The translations under genes and the position numbers were made by a program. 64,000 nucleotides of DNA from Candidatus Peribacteraceae bacterium (GTDB taxonomy: Bacteria > Patescibacteriota > Gracilibacteria > Peribacterales > Peribacteraceae), in NCBI GenBank assembly GCA_018061945.1, contig JAGOTD010000002.1:62001-126000 (forward strand), read 5' to 3'. Of the stretch, positions 54,904-63,848 are shown one piece after another. Numbering within the stretch: the first letter of the stretch is position 1; the number at the start of each line of letters is the position of its first letter. The notes under the pieces were generated by a model. That model was not told where the DNA came from. It saw nothing but the letters and a program-made list of their open reading frames with translations, and made no database searches.

Positions 54904-57900
54904 ATGCCGATTAACACTACTACTGGCACCCAGTGGCCCGAAGAGGCCAAGGGGGCTGTTTTTTCTGAAAAAGGTTCCGAGACAATCCTACTTCTTGGCT
55001 CTGGTGCGCTTAAAATCGGCGAAGCAGGCGAGTTCGATTACTCCGGTAGTCAGGCGATAAAGGCATTCAAAGAGGAAGGAAAACGTGTTGTGCTCATCAA
55101 CCCAAATATCGCGACGAACCAGACCAGTTGGAATCTTGCCGATCGTGTGTATTTTTTGCCGGTGCAGCCGGAGTTTGTAGAGCGTGTCATCGAAAAAGAA
55201 AAGCCATCGGCCATCGCGCTCAGCTTTGGCGGACAGACGGCGCTTAACTGTGGCGTGAAATTGGAAGAACTCGGCATTCTCAAAAAATATAATGTTCGAG
55301 TACTTGGCACATCGGTCGATGCTATCCGCAAAACCGAAGATCGCGCTTTGTTCAACGCCGAGCTTAAAAGCATTGGTGTGGATGTTCCACGTTCGTTTGC
55401 CTGCACATCCGTTCCCGAAGCAGAGAAAGCTGCTGCCGAAATTGGTTTCCCCGTCATCGTGCGCGCTGCGTTTGCACTTGGTGGAAAGGGGAGTGGACGC
55501 GCGCTCAACGCTGAGCAATTGTCCGATCTGCTCAAAGTCGCATTTGTCGAATCACATCAAGTATTAGTAGAAGAGGATTTAACCGGTTGGAAGGAAATCG
55601 AGTACGAAGTCGTGCGCGATATTGCAGATAACTGTATTACGGTCTGTAATATGGAGAACATCGATCCGCTTGGTATTCATACCGGTGAATCGATTGTCGT
55701 TGCGCCAAGCCAGACGCTCGATAACGAGGATTACCAAATGCTGCGCTCCATCGCGCTCAAAGTGATTCGCCATCTTGGGATCGTTGGCGAATGCAATATT
55801 CAATACGCACTGCATCCAAAGAGCCGTACGTATCGCGTGATCGAGGTAAATGCGCGCCTCAGTCGCTCGTCGGCCCTCGCGTCTAAAGCAACCGGTTATC
55901 CGCTCGCGTTTGTGGCTGCGAAATTGGCACTTGGCTACACACTTCCCGAACTTAAAAACTCTATCACACAAGTCACATGCGCCGATTTCGAGCCTTCGCT
56001 CGACTACGTCGCCATAAAAATGCCGCGGTGGGATTTGCAGAAATTCAGTTTTGTCAGCAGCGAAATAACGAGCGAAATGAAGTCGGTTGGCGAAGTGATG
56101 GCGCTTGGTCGTACCTTCGAGGAAGCCCTACAGAAAGCCATTCGCATGCTCAACATCCGCGCCGATGGACTGTATCCGTTGCCAGTCGAGTTTCCGAAAA
56201 ATGATTTGAGCAAAGAAGTGAAAGTTGCAAGTCCGCGTCGCTTGTTTGCCATCGCGCAGGCGCTGTCTTCCGACTGGAGCGTAGAAGAAGTATCGATTGC
56301 AACCGGCATCGATAAATGGTTTTTGGAACGCATTGCGAAATGTGCCGATATGCGCCATCAACTCTTTAAAGGAAAATCTCAATCCATCGACCTATCAACA
56401 CTCAAGCACGCTAAGCAGCTTGGTTTTTCCGATAGCGCTATTGCAACAATCCGCGACGACAAAGTGCAGGCGATCCGCGATCTGCGCATTGCAAACGGTA
56501 TTATTCCCGTCGTCAAACAAATCGACACTCTCGCCGGTGAATTCCCGGCTCAGACGAATTATTTGTACATGACCTATCACGGGTCGGTGGATGATGTGAC
56601 GTTTGAGCCACCACGATCAACAAATGCTTATCGCTTACCGCTTACCGCTTCTACGAATAATCAAAAAACAGAGCATATCGATCGCTCATCGTGTCCTCGC
56701 GTCATTGTTCTTGGCGGCGGTCCGTACTCGATTGGCTCGTCAGTCGAGTTCGATTGGTGTTGCATGCAATCTGTTCGCGAGTTGCAGGCGCAGGGTTACA
56801 GCGTAACGATTATCAACAGCAATCCGGAAACGGTGAGTACCGATTACGACGAATGCGACACACTCTTCTTCGAACAGCTCACACTCGAACGCGTGCTCGA
56901 TGTTGTCGATCGCATAAAACCGGTTGGCGTGGTGGTCTCTATGGGTGGTCAGATTCCGAACTCACTCGCGCTCAAGCTTGCCAAAGCAGGCGTGCCGATT
57001 ATTGGGACGACATCGGAAAATATTGATAAAGCCGAAGACCGACACAAGTTTTCAGAGCTCCTCGATACCTTAGACGTGCATCAGCCCGAGTGGAAAGAAT
57101 TTGCAGATCTTGCGTCGGCCAAGCAATTCGCCAATTCGGTCGGATACCCCGTTATTGTGCGTCCAAGTTACGTGCTATCGGGTGCTGCGATGGCAGTGGT
57201 TCACAGCGAAGACGATCTTAAAGATTTCTTGGAAGCCGCAACAGAGCTATCCAAAGAAGCGCCGGTTGTTATTTCCAAGTTCGAAGTCGGCGCCAAGGAA
57301 ATCGAATTCGACGGAGTCGCGCAAAACGGCAAACTGATTTTATACGCATTGGCCGAACACATCGAAAATGCTGGCGTGCATTCCGGTGATGCCACGATTG
57401 TTCTGCCGCCACAGCGCGTGAACATAGAAACGCTGCGTAAAATCAAAGTGATTTCCAAGAAGATTGCTGCCGGACTTCAGATTTCCGGTCCGTTCAATAT
57501 TCAATTACTCGCTAAGAACAATCAACTTAAAGTCATCGAATGTAATTTACGTGCTAGTCGCTCCTTTCCGTTTGCCAGCAAAGTGACGGGCGTGAATTTC
57601 GCAAAAATTGCTCTGCAGGCATCGCTTGGTGTTGCCGACGAAAGCATGCGCTACCAGACAATCGATTTGGATCATGTAGGGGTGAAAGCCGCACAATTCA
57701 GTTTTAGCCGTCTCAAAGGCGCCGATCCGCGCTTGGGTGTGGAAATGGCTTCGACCGGCGAAGTTGCGTGTTTTGGGACAACCGTTGAACAGGCGCTGAT
57801 GCTCTCGCTTAAGGCAATCGGATTCCAGACGCCGCGCAAGAATGTGCTCATTACCATCGGCAAACTGGAAGACAAAGTCGACATGCTCGAGACGATCAAA

Positions 57901-58257
57901 AAACTTCAGGACATGGGCTTTAGTTTGTTTGCGACTCACCGCACACATGAATTCCTGTCGGCGCGCAATATTCCAACTGGCCTTCTGTACAAATTGTCCG
58001 AGCCGCGCAGCCCGAACATTCGCGAGTATCTGGAAAATCAGCGCGTCGATTTGGTCATCAATATTCCTCAGCACACATCAACTTCCGAAAAAACGGACGG
58101 TTACTTTATCCGTCGCATAGCCATCGATCGCAATATTCCGCTCATTACCAACGTTCAGTTGGCCAAACGTATTGTGGAAGCGCTGGAATACGAAAGAACT
58201 GCCAAGCAAATGCCACTACTGGCGTGGCCGGATTTGTTGTATCACGATCAGCATTAG
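54904..58257 (+). CDS. carB: Carbamoyl-phosphate synthase large subunit
   Basis: Makes carbamoyl phosphate from ammonia, bicarbonate and 2 ATP. 1117 residues, both synthetase halves and the C-terminal MGS-like allosteric domain (about 975-1110). First ATP-grasp: GSGALKIGEAGEFDYSGSQ, GGQTALNCGV, GWKEIEYEVVRD, NARLSRSSALASKATGYPLA. Second: GGPYSIGSSVEFDWC, NPETVSTDYDECD, SGAAMAVV. These read like the Bacteroidetes/eukaryotic CAD-CPS1 type rather than the common bacterial type (GxGPxxIGQxCEFDYSG). A repeat-derived insertion lies at residues about 575-584 in the linker to the second half. carA is 37 kb away. Confidence 0.97.
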   Translation: MPINTTTGTQWPEEAKGAVFSEKGSETILLLGSGALKIGEAGEFDYSGSQAIKAFKEEGKRVVLINPNIATNQTSWNLADRVYFLPVQPEFVERVIEKEKPSAIALSFGGQTALNCGVKLEELGILKKYNVRVLGTSVDAIRKTEDRALFNAELKSIGVDVPRSFACTSVPEAEKAAAEIGFPVIVRAAFALGGKGSGRALNAEQLSDLLKVAFVESHQVLVEEDLTGWKEIEYEVVRDIADNCITVCNMENIDPLGIHTGESIVVAPSQTLDNEDYQMLRSIALKVIRHLGIVGECNIQYALHPKSRTYRVIEVNARLSRSSALASKATGYPLAFVAAKLALGYTLPELKNSITQVTCADFEPSLDYVAIKMPRWDLQKFSFVSSEITSEMKSVGEVMALGRTFEEALQKAIRMLNIRADGLYPLPVEFPKNDLSKEVKVASPRRLFAIAQALSSDWSVEEVSIATGIDKWFLERIAKCADMRHQLFKGKSQSIDLSTLKHAKQLGFSDSAIATIRDDKVQAIRDLRIANGIIPVVKQIDTLAGEFPAQTNYLYMTYHGSVDDVTFEPPRSTNAYRLPLTASTNNQKTEHIDRSSCPRVIVLGGGPYSIGSSVEFDWCCMQSVRELQAQGYSVTIINSNPETVSTDYDECDTLFFEQLTLERVLDVVDRIKPVGVVVSMGGQIPNSLALKLAKAGVPIIGTTSENIDKAEDRHKFSELLDTLDVHQPEWKEFADLASAKQFANSVGYPVIVRPSYVLSGAAMAVVHSEDDLKDFLEAATELSKEAPVVISKFEVGAKEIEFDGVAQNGKLILYALAEHIENAGVHSGDATIVLPPQRVNIETLRKIKVISKKIAAGLQISGPFNIQLLAKNNQLKVIECNLRASRSFPFASKVTGVNFAKIALQASLGVADESMRYQTIDLDHVGVKAAQFSFSRLKGADPRLGVEMASTGEVACFGTTVEQALMLSLKAIGFQTPRKNVLITIGKLEDKVDMLETIKKLQDMGFSLFATHRTHEFLSARNIPTGLLYKLSEPRSPNIREYLENQRVDLVINIPQHTSTSEKTDGYFIRRIAIDRNIPLITNVQLAKRIVEALEYERTAKQMPLLAWPDLLYHDQH
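56626..56655. repeat. Degenerate GCTTACCGCTT array inside carB
   Basis: Three tandem copies of CTTA(T/C)CGCTTACCG-type words in frame, encoding AYRLPLTAST. The word matches 28797-28828 and 61943-62056. Confidence 0.8.
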
Positions 58258-58390
58258 GGTTTGGGATAGGGTTGGGGTTCGGAAAAGTTGAAAGTGTTGA
58301 AAAATTAATAATGATAAGGAGCGACATGTTTGTCGCGGTGCTCGATGAAGCATTCATCGCATTTCGGGACGCGGCGTCCCGTCTGCGGCT
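58256..58390. repeat. GGGTTTGGG words and a run of small hairpins after carB
   Basis: AGGGTTTGGGATAGGGTTGG (58256-58280) is complementary in kind to the array before rpoC. Then hairpins: GAGCGACA-tgtt-TGTCGCGG (58318-58338), GATGAAGCATTCATC, and GGGACGCGGCGTCCC. The rpsU promoter region follows. Confidence 0.65.
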
Positions 58391-58402
58391 ATAATTTTTC
58401 CC

Positions 58403-58431
58403 TTGCACTCCGTTTGGTTCTTCCCTAAAGT
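58403..58431 (+). promoter_or_regulatory. Possible rpsU promoter TTGCAC-17-TAAAGT
   Basis: Moderate match; the -10 box ends 11 nt before the ATG. A second TATAAT lies at 58390-58395. Confidence 0.4.
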
Positions 58432-58442
58432 AGCTCCACTTT

Positions 58443-58658
58443 ATGGCTGTTTACGCTATCAAAAAAGGCGAGGAGTCGAACGACCGTCTGCAGAGCCGCT
58501 TTAAAAAGCAGGTGCAGGAAGCTCGTTTCGTTAAAGTTCTGCGCGAACGTCGCACACGCAAAAAGAAGCTTACAACACGTCTTCAGCGTATCCGCGCTCT
58601 TAAGCGCGAGGGTTACCGTGCCGAGAACAAGAAGAACCAGTTCTACTCGAACATGTAA
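58443..58658 (+). CDS. rpsU: 30S ribosomal protein S21
   Basis: 71 residues, full length for bS21. Basic helices: ESNDRLQSRFKKQVQEARFV, and KVLRERRTRKKKLTTRLQRI. bS21 supports initiation through the anti-SD region. Followed 23 nt later by a strong terminator. Confidence 0.95.
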   Translation: MAVYAIKKGEESNDRLQSRFKKQVQEARFVKVLRERRTRKKKLTTRLQRIRALKREGYRAENKKNQFYSNM

Positions 58659-58680
58659 GGAGGCTTTCTATCGCAATTCA

Positions 58681-58706
58681 AAACGCCCGAAAGGGCGTTT
58701 TTTTTA
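58681..58706 (+). terminator. Terminator after rpsU
   Basis: AAACGCCC-GAAA-GGGCGTTT followed by six further T residues. On the opposite strand it also follows no gene, so it serves rpsU. Confidence 0.9.
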
Positions 58707-58717
58707 AACGTGCATTT

Positions 58718-59626
58718 CTAATAATTACATTCGGATACACTATGAGCTTTTTCTTGTAATTTTTTTGCGAGCGATAATACTTCGCTGTTACCGTATAAAG
58801 GCAATGATGCAATCAGGCAAAGCAGATTCAAAACGAAATCTTTTTCGTCGAAATTGCTCCATTGTACTGATTTCTTTGTTTTCGCATTCCTTCGTTTGTC
58901 TAAAATGTTTTTTGATATTTTGAGAACATCAGAATCTGTCCAAGGAGTATCAGCGTCAGATAAGATCTTATAAATTTTATTGATATCCAGTGGATCAAGA
59001 CAGTTTAAAATTTCTTGCCATCTTGGTGCATAATTTACGTCATTTGTCGTCATAGTTGAAACAAATGAAGGATGCGCCTCCATTCTTGTACGCTGAAGAA
59101 AATCTTGTTTGTCGCACACTTTTTGAACAACATCTCTTTGTGTGAGAAAGAAAATATTTTCAAGATGATCAACAGATATATCCGGATGTGAAAGAAGGAT
59201 ATAAAAAAGTTCATTGTTTATCATTTCAGCAATATCTTTCATTTCCTGATCTATTTTCATACTTAAGGATATTGTGATTTCGTTTTCCAGTGTGCCCGAT
59301 ACATTAATCTGCGTTGTATCAGCATCATTCATTGGATTAGTAGTCACATGCTCAAAAAAATCATCATTAGTTAATTGTTTAACGTTTCGTTGATTATTCT
59401 TGCTTGGGCATGTTCCAACTTTCTTGGTTGCAAATTCCCTATTATTGTATAAATCAGCATAGCAAGCCCAAAGAGTGGCAATAATTCTATTTCTGATCGA
59501 ATCCGATTGCTTTTTGAGTACGATTTTTAAAGAAAGATTTTCCTGGTGCGCATCTATCAGTTTTGTGCTTGCAAGTACTTGAGTGCCAACTCTTTCAGCG
59601 GACTTAAGTGCAAAAATATTACTCAT
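58718..59626 (-). CDS. Protein of unknown function, AT-rich gene
   Basis: 302 residues, no family recognised, no signal peptide or membrane segment. Mostly helical and acidic/polar, with Cys scattered. A stretch ILSDADTPWTDSDVLKISKN is typical of the style. Base composition is visibly AT-rich compared with rpsU and maf on both sides, and codons such as ATA, AAA and TTT are common. It may be a recent arrival. Alone between converging and trailing genes. Confidence 0.65.
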   Translation of the reverse strand: MSNIFALKSAERVGTQVLASTKLIDAHQENLSLKIVLKKQSDSIRNRIIATLWACYADLYNNREFATKKVGTCPSKNNQRNVKQLTNDDFFEHVTTNPMNDADTTQINVSGTLENEITISLSMKIDQEMKDIAEMINNELFYILLSHPDISVDHLENIFFLTQRDVVQKVCDKQDFLQRTRMEAHPSFVSTMTTNDVNYAPRWQEILNCLDPLDINKIYKILSDADTPWTDSDVLKISKNILDKRRNAKTKKSVQWSNFDEKDFVLNLLCLIASLPLYGNSEVLSLAKKLQEKAHSVSECNY

Positions 59627-59693
59627 AATTATACATTAATACATACGTAAAATATGTCAAAATTATGACGCCTTGTTTGTGCAAAGTCCGCTG

Positions 59694-60266
59694 TTAGATT
59701 TGCAATCCCGTCTTCTTCAGCAATTGCCCCAGCAAAAAAACCGGCAGCCCGACAATGCTCGTCCAGTCTCCTTCTATATGCTCGATCATCAGTTGACCTG
59801 GGCCATCTATTTGAAAACCGCCGGAGCGATCTTTCCAGTGATTACTGGCAATCCACCAATCCATCTGTTTTTCATCCATTTCTGCAAACGTGACACGCGA
59901 TGACGAAAGGCCTTCGTACACTGTTCCGCTTGCATCGATGACACACAGGCCGGAATGCACGACGCAGGTTTTGCCGCTGTGCTCTTTGAGCATGCGCCTG
60001 GCATCCGTAGCATCAACCGGCTTTTCGAAGAGTGAGCCATCGGCGCTCACAACTAGTGTATCGCAGCCAATAATAATCGAGCTTTGATGTTGTGCAGCTA
60101 CATCTTGAGCTTTAAGGCGTGCAAGCAGCACCGCGCGCTTGGCAGGATCGGCTTCTACAACACTCGCTTCATCAACAGAACTTGGAACAATGGTGAATGA
60201 TGCACCAAGATCTTTCAGTAACTGCGAACGTTGCGGACTGGCAGAAGCAAGAATGAGTGCAGGCAT
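59694..60266 (-). CDS. maf: Maf-type nucleotide pyrophosphatase
   Basis: House-cleaning NTP pyrophosphatase, 190 residues. LILASASPQRSQLLKDLG opening, IIGCDTLVVSADG with the catalytic Asp region, and FEKPVDATDARRML are all conserved. The C-terminal IEGDWTSIVGLP is the usual Maf end. Lies 5 nt downstream of the S41 protease gene, same strand, so they are probably co-transcribed. Confidence 0.93.
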   Translation of the reverse strand: MPALILASASPQRSQLLKDLGASFTIVPSSVDEASVVEADPAKRAVLLARLKAQDVAAQHQSSIIIGCDTLVVSADGSLFEKPVDATDARRMLKEHSGKTCVVHSGLCVIDASGTVYEGLSSSRVTFAEMDEKQMDWWIASNHWKDRSGGFQIDGPGQLMIEHIEGDWTSIVGLPVFLLGQLLKKTGLQI

Positions 60267-60271
60267 ACGGT

Positions 60272-61873
60272 TTACTGGAAAATCTGCAATGCTCGAACGA
60301 GCTGCGCGTCGGTTGTAGCGGTTGGAAGCGTATCGATTACAATATCGGGCTGCACACCTGCGCCGTCAATCTTATTGCCGTAAGGCGACAAGAACTCGGC
60401 AACTGTGAGCTTGAGCGCTTCGCCGCTTTCGAAGTTGATGAATTCCTGTACCGTGCCTTTGCCAAAGGTTCCGGTGCCAACGATTGTCGCGCGCTTTAAA
60501 TCTTTCATAGCGCCAGCCACAATTTCCGAAGCACTGGCCGAGCCTTTATTGACGAGCAGTACAAGCGGGGTAGAGGCATCGACTGTCGGCTCTTCATCTG
60601 TACGACTCGTGATCAAATCGGTTTTGCTCTTTACCTGCACAATCGGGCTGCTTTTGGGCACGAAGTTGCTGGCAACTTCTATAGCTGCGTGCAGCAGGCC
60701 GCCTGGATTATTGCGCATGTCCAGAATAATTCCGCGCGGGCGCTTACTGTTGATTTCGGCAAACGCAGTGCGCAGCGTTCGGTCGGCACTGTCGCCAAAC
60801 TGTGAGAGTTTTACAATCGCGATGCTGCCCTGCCATTTTACTTCGTAGTCGGGAATATTGATATCGTCGCGCACGACAGGGATGGTCAAAGAAACGCCAT
60901 CACGCATAATGCCGAGTGTGACAGTTGTACCTTTTTCCCCACGAATAGCGGTGACAGCAGCATCGAGTGTGATGCCCGTAAGTGTCTTACCATTGGCAGT
61001 GAGCAATTTATCGCCAGGTTTAAGGCCGGCTTTCTCGGCAGGCGATCCAGATAAGGGGGCGACAACGGTAGGGAAACCGTCTTTAAGTTCCACATGTGCG
61101 CCAATCGCGCCATTGAGTTGACCTTTTATCTGTGATTCGAAATCCGTTGCCTGGCTTGGACGGAAGAAGGTGGTGTATGGGTCTTTTAGGCTCTGAACCA
61201 GTCCTTCAATCGACTGATACGACACATCGTTCGTATCCAGTTTATTGGTGCGCAGGTAGTCGCGTTGAATAATATTCCAGACGGCATTGAGCAGAGCGTT
61301 GCGAGGCAAGCCAGCACCGTCTGTTTGCGTAGGATCGAGTGTGGTTGGATCGGAAACATCAATCCCACTCAATGTCCGAATAATCGTATAAGCTTCGATA
61401 CCTGTGAGATTTCTCTGCCCACCGAAAGAATTGAGACGCAGAGGCTTAAACCACTTAAGTGCGATTGCATTCATAACCGCCTGTTTGTCGACACTCGACC
61501 GAACATCGCGCAGCCTGGAAATATCCGCTGTCTCTCTATTGCCTGTAAGTGCGGTGAGTACTTTTGCTGCCTCTAGACGTGTAATCGGCCTCTGTAAAAG
61601 CAGCGTCGTATCCTTTTTCCATATGTCCAGTGCATGCTTTGTCTCTGCTGCACACACAACGCCTTTCATGGCCGGAGTAACTCTCTTGTGCGAAAGCGTG
61701 CAATTTTTCGTTGTATCCAGTTCCAGAGCCTGCGTTACCCACTTCAGAAATTCGCCACGCGAAACGGTCGTCATGTTTGGCTGAGTAACTTCAGTATCGG
61801 CAGCCACCACAACCGGAATCATCGATCCTAAAACAAGCAGCGAAAGAAGAGTCGTGCGGAAAGTGTTATGCAT
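60272..61873 (-). CDS. S41 family C-terminal processing peptidase with SLH-like N-terminus
   Basis: 533 residues. Signal peptide (MHNTFRTTLLSLLVLGSMIPVVVAAD), SLH-like segment (about 35-170; TTVSRGEFLKWV and ITRLEAAKVLTALTG), then a CtpA core: PDZ (about 245-335; HVELKDGFPTVVAPLSGSPA) and a protease domain with the Ser in NKGSASASEIVAGAM and the Lys/Gln region TGTFGKGTVQ. The protease probably trims or controls surface proteins. Promotes maf downstream by proximity. SLH repeats also mark the sortase and RlpA-like proteins. Confidence 0.92.
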   Translation of the reverse strand: MHNTFRTTLLSLLVLGSMIPVVVAADTEVTQPNMTTVSRGEFLKWVTQALELDTTKNCTLSHKRVTPAMKGVVCAAETKHALDIWKKDTTLLLQRPITRLEAAKVLTALTGNRETADISRLRDVRSSVDKQAVMNAIALKWFKPLRLNSFGGQRNLTGIEAYTIIRTLSGIDVSDPTTLDPTQTDGAGLPRNALLNAVWNIIQRDYLRTNKLDTNDVSYQSIEGLVQSLKDPYTTFFRPSQATDFESQIKGQLNGAIGAHVELKDGFPTVVAPLSGSPAEKAGLKPGDKLLTANGKTLTGITLDAAVTAIRGEKGTTVTLGIMRDGVSLTIPVVRDDINIPDYEVKWQGSIAIVKLSQFGDSADRTLRTAFAEINSKRPRGIILDMRNNPGGLLHAAIEVASNFVPKSSPIVQVKSKTDLITSRTDEEPTVDASTPLVLLVNKGSASASEIVAGAMKDLKRATIVGTGTFGKGTVQEFINFESGEALKLTVAEFLSPYGNKIDGAGVQPDIVIDTLPTATTDAQLVRALQIFQ

Positions 61874-61939
61874 GAAAAAATGACTTGGAAGAATAAGAGC
61901 ATCTTACGGGTTTGATCTGGGAGAAACAAATAGATTGCC

Positions 61940-62060
61940 CAAGAAAGCGGTAAGCGATAAGCGGCTAGCGATTAGCAAAAATTGGCGTCACTCGTCGGGT
62001 AATTTTACGATACACAAATGAATCTTATCGCTTCGCGCTACCTGCTTACCGCTTCATTAC
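61940..62060. repeat. Inverted AGCGGTAAGC/GCTTACCGCT arrays
   Basis: Left arm 61943-61977 (AAGCGGTAAGCGATAAGCGG), right arm 62023-62056 (CTTATCGCTTCGCGCTACC). The right arm reaches the stop of the PrsW-like gene. Fills the 183-bp gap. Confidence 0.8.
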
Positions 62061-63652
62061 GACACTATAATCTGACTCGGCACAATCGCGCCAAATTCTT
62101 TCATGTCCTCTTGTCTCTGGAAAAGATACGCAAGTAGCCATAGTCCGCCAACGACGTAGAGAATAGACGGAACAAGCGTGAGTGAAATGGCGTTGAGCGT
62201 GGAGCTGGGGTCCATGCCAAGAACGCCGCCAATACTGGTCGGATTCCCCGGCAATATATCGGGCAGAGTGACGATAAAATCAAAAATACCGTGAATGATG
62301 AATGCGAAGATAAGTCCGCGGGCGATGTTGTAATGGTAGAAAATCACTTCCGGTTTCAGTTCCAGTATGCGATGCAGCAACGCGATAATTGGATGTCGTT
62401 TGCCATCGGCAAACTGTGTACGCATAAGCGGCGAGGCGAAAAAAGCGAGTCCCACATAGTAACCCATGACGCCGGTGGAGAGAATGTGCACCATGTTGGT
62501 CAAAATCGATCGGCCAATCACGTTGCCGAAAAATGCGCCCCACATTGGCTGTTCTGGCGTGAGTAAATAGTTTTGCACGAAGGCGATAAAGTAATTCGGA
62601 TTTTCCAGATTTTCTGCAAACGCAAAACCGATTGCCACCACAATCGCCAATTGCAGGACATCATCAATTGAACGGAAAAAGGTGTCACTGCTATGGCGCA
62701 GCACCCAATACTTACTCGCTTCTTCTATGACACCAACAATCAAGTATGTGACAAGCGTTGCGAGTACAGTCGCTTTTGTGCCGGCTGGCGTACTAAAAAT
62801 GCCGCCACCCACAAAGTCGTTCGCTGCACCGCTAAAATTGATCGGCACAATTTTGAACAAAAAGAAGTTGAGTTCGATCGACTGTTTTTGCAGCATGTCG
62901 TAAAACAAAATCGGTGCGGTAGACAGCATGCCGGCAAAAAATGCGAGCAATACAACGCTCAAGCGCTGAATGTGATACGACAGAAACAGGCTGCACCAGA
63001 TAATAACCGGAATAAGCGCAACGGTTGTCGCAAGGCCAATTGCCACTAGTTCATCGTGTGTTTTGCCGCGCAGCATCGCGTAGGTCACCCAAAAAATAAA
63101 TGTCCCAAGCACCGTCGCTTTTATACTCACGCTCCAGGGCCCAAACAGAAATTTCCAACCGAGAACGATACAGGTGATCCCGAGTGCCATTAAAAACGGA
63201 TCCTCGCTGAGGCCGGTTTCAAAGAACGCGCGTTTAAAACTGATGAGAATCCAGGTGACGACGGTGCCGAGTACAAAGGCAAAGAAATAGCGATAGCGAT
63301 CTTTGGAGCCATGCCAGCGAAGTTGATCAAACACGCCAAAGGCTAAAATCGCTATAAACACTATTACCGTACGCGTCACATTTACCTGTGAGCCAATACC
63401 ACCAGCCGACAGGATATTAAGGCTGGAATACTTAAGCGCGAGTGCAAAGAGTCCAAGAGTCAGAACACCGGCAATAGCGGCCATGGTCTGCGATGGTAGA
63501 AACGGATGGTGTTTTTCGACAGTTGCCAGCGATTGTTTATCGACCATTTTGACATTCATGACCCCTGTCCACAGCCGAATGAGCAGGACGCTTACCAGGA
63601 GCGCGATAATGGCAAAGGCGATTTGCATGAGAGAATCTAAGTATTTTAGCAC
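62057..63652 (-). CDS. PrsW-like intramembrane protease
   Basis: 531 residues with about twelve membrane helices. The PrsW motifs are present: IEEASKYW (Glu310, Glu311), FAFAENLEN (Glu347), VHILSTGVMGY (His389) and HGIFDF (His454, Asp458). PrsW performs site-1 cleavage of anti-sigma factors in Bacillus; the target here is unknown. The first 75 residues form a separate two-helix module with SLATVEKHHPFLP (41-53) that is shared with the surface protein at 48319. It lies upstream of the S41 gene on the same strand. Confidence 0.87.
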   Translation of the reverse strand: MLKYLDSLMQIAFAIIALLVSVLLIRLWTGVMNVKMVDKQSLATVEKHHPFLPSQTMAAIAGVLTLGLFALALKYSSLNILSAGGIGSQVNVTRTVIVFIAILAFGVFDQLRWHGSKDRYRYFFAFVLGTVVTWILISFKRAFFETGLSEDPFLMALGITCIVLGWKFLFGPWSVSIKATVLGTFIFWVTYAMLRGKTHDELVAIGLATTVALIPVIIWCSLFLSYHIQRLSVVLLAFFAGMLSTAPILFYDMLQKQSIELNFFLFKIVPINFSGAANDFVGGGIFSTPAGTKATVLATLVTYLIVGVIEEASKYWVLRHSSDTFFRSIDDVLQLAIVVAIGFAFAENLENPNYFIAFVQNYLLTPEQPMWGAFFGNVIGRSILTNMVHILSTGVMGYYVGLAFFASPLMRTQFADGKRHPIIALLHRILELKPEVIFYHYNIARGLIFAFIIHGIFDFIVTLPDILPGNPTSIGGVLGMDPSSTLNAISLTLVPSILYVVGGLWLLAYLFQRQEDMKEFGAIVPSQIIVS

Positions 63653-63792
63653 AAATTATGGCTTCAGTCCAAGTATTACAGGTCTGCCCATGGCTAGAAA
63701 AGCCTGTATACGTAAGAAAATGGCAGATGATACGTCTACCTATGAATATTTGCGCTGTCCGTCTATACACTTATAATCTTGGACTCGGAATA

Positions 63793-63821
63793 ATTGACAT
63801 ATGTCAATATTGGTGTATAAA
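63793..63821 (+). promoter_or_regulatory. Promoter TTGACA-16-TATAAA with a palindromic operator
   Basis: TTGACA (63794-63799) and TATAAA (63816-63821). The perfect 16-bp palindrome ATTGACATATGTCAAT (63793-63808) covers the -35 box and could be a repressor site. The ATG of the next gene is 27 nt after the -10 box. Confidence 0.6.
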
Positions 63822-63848
63822 TATCAGCTACATTCTCACAATTCTCTT

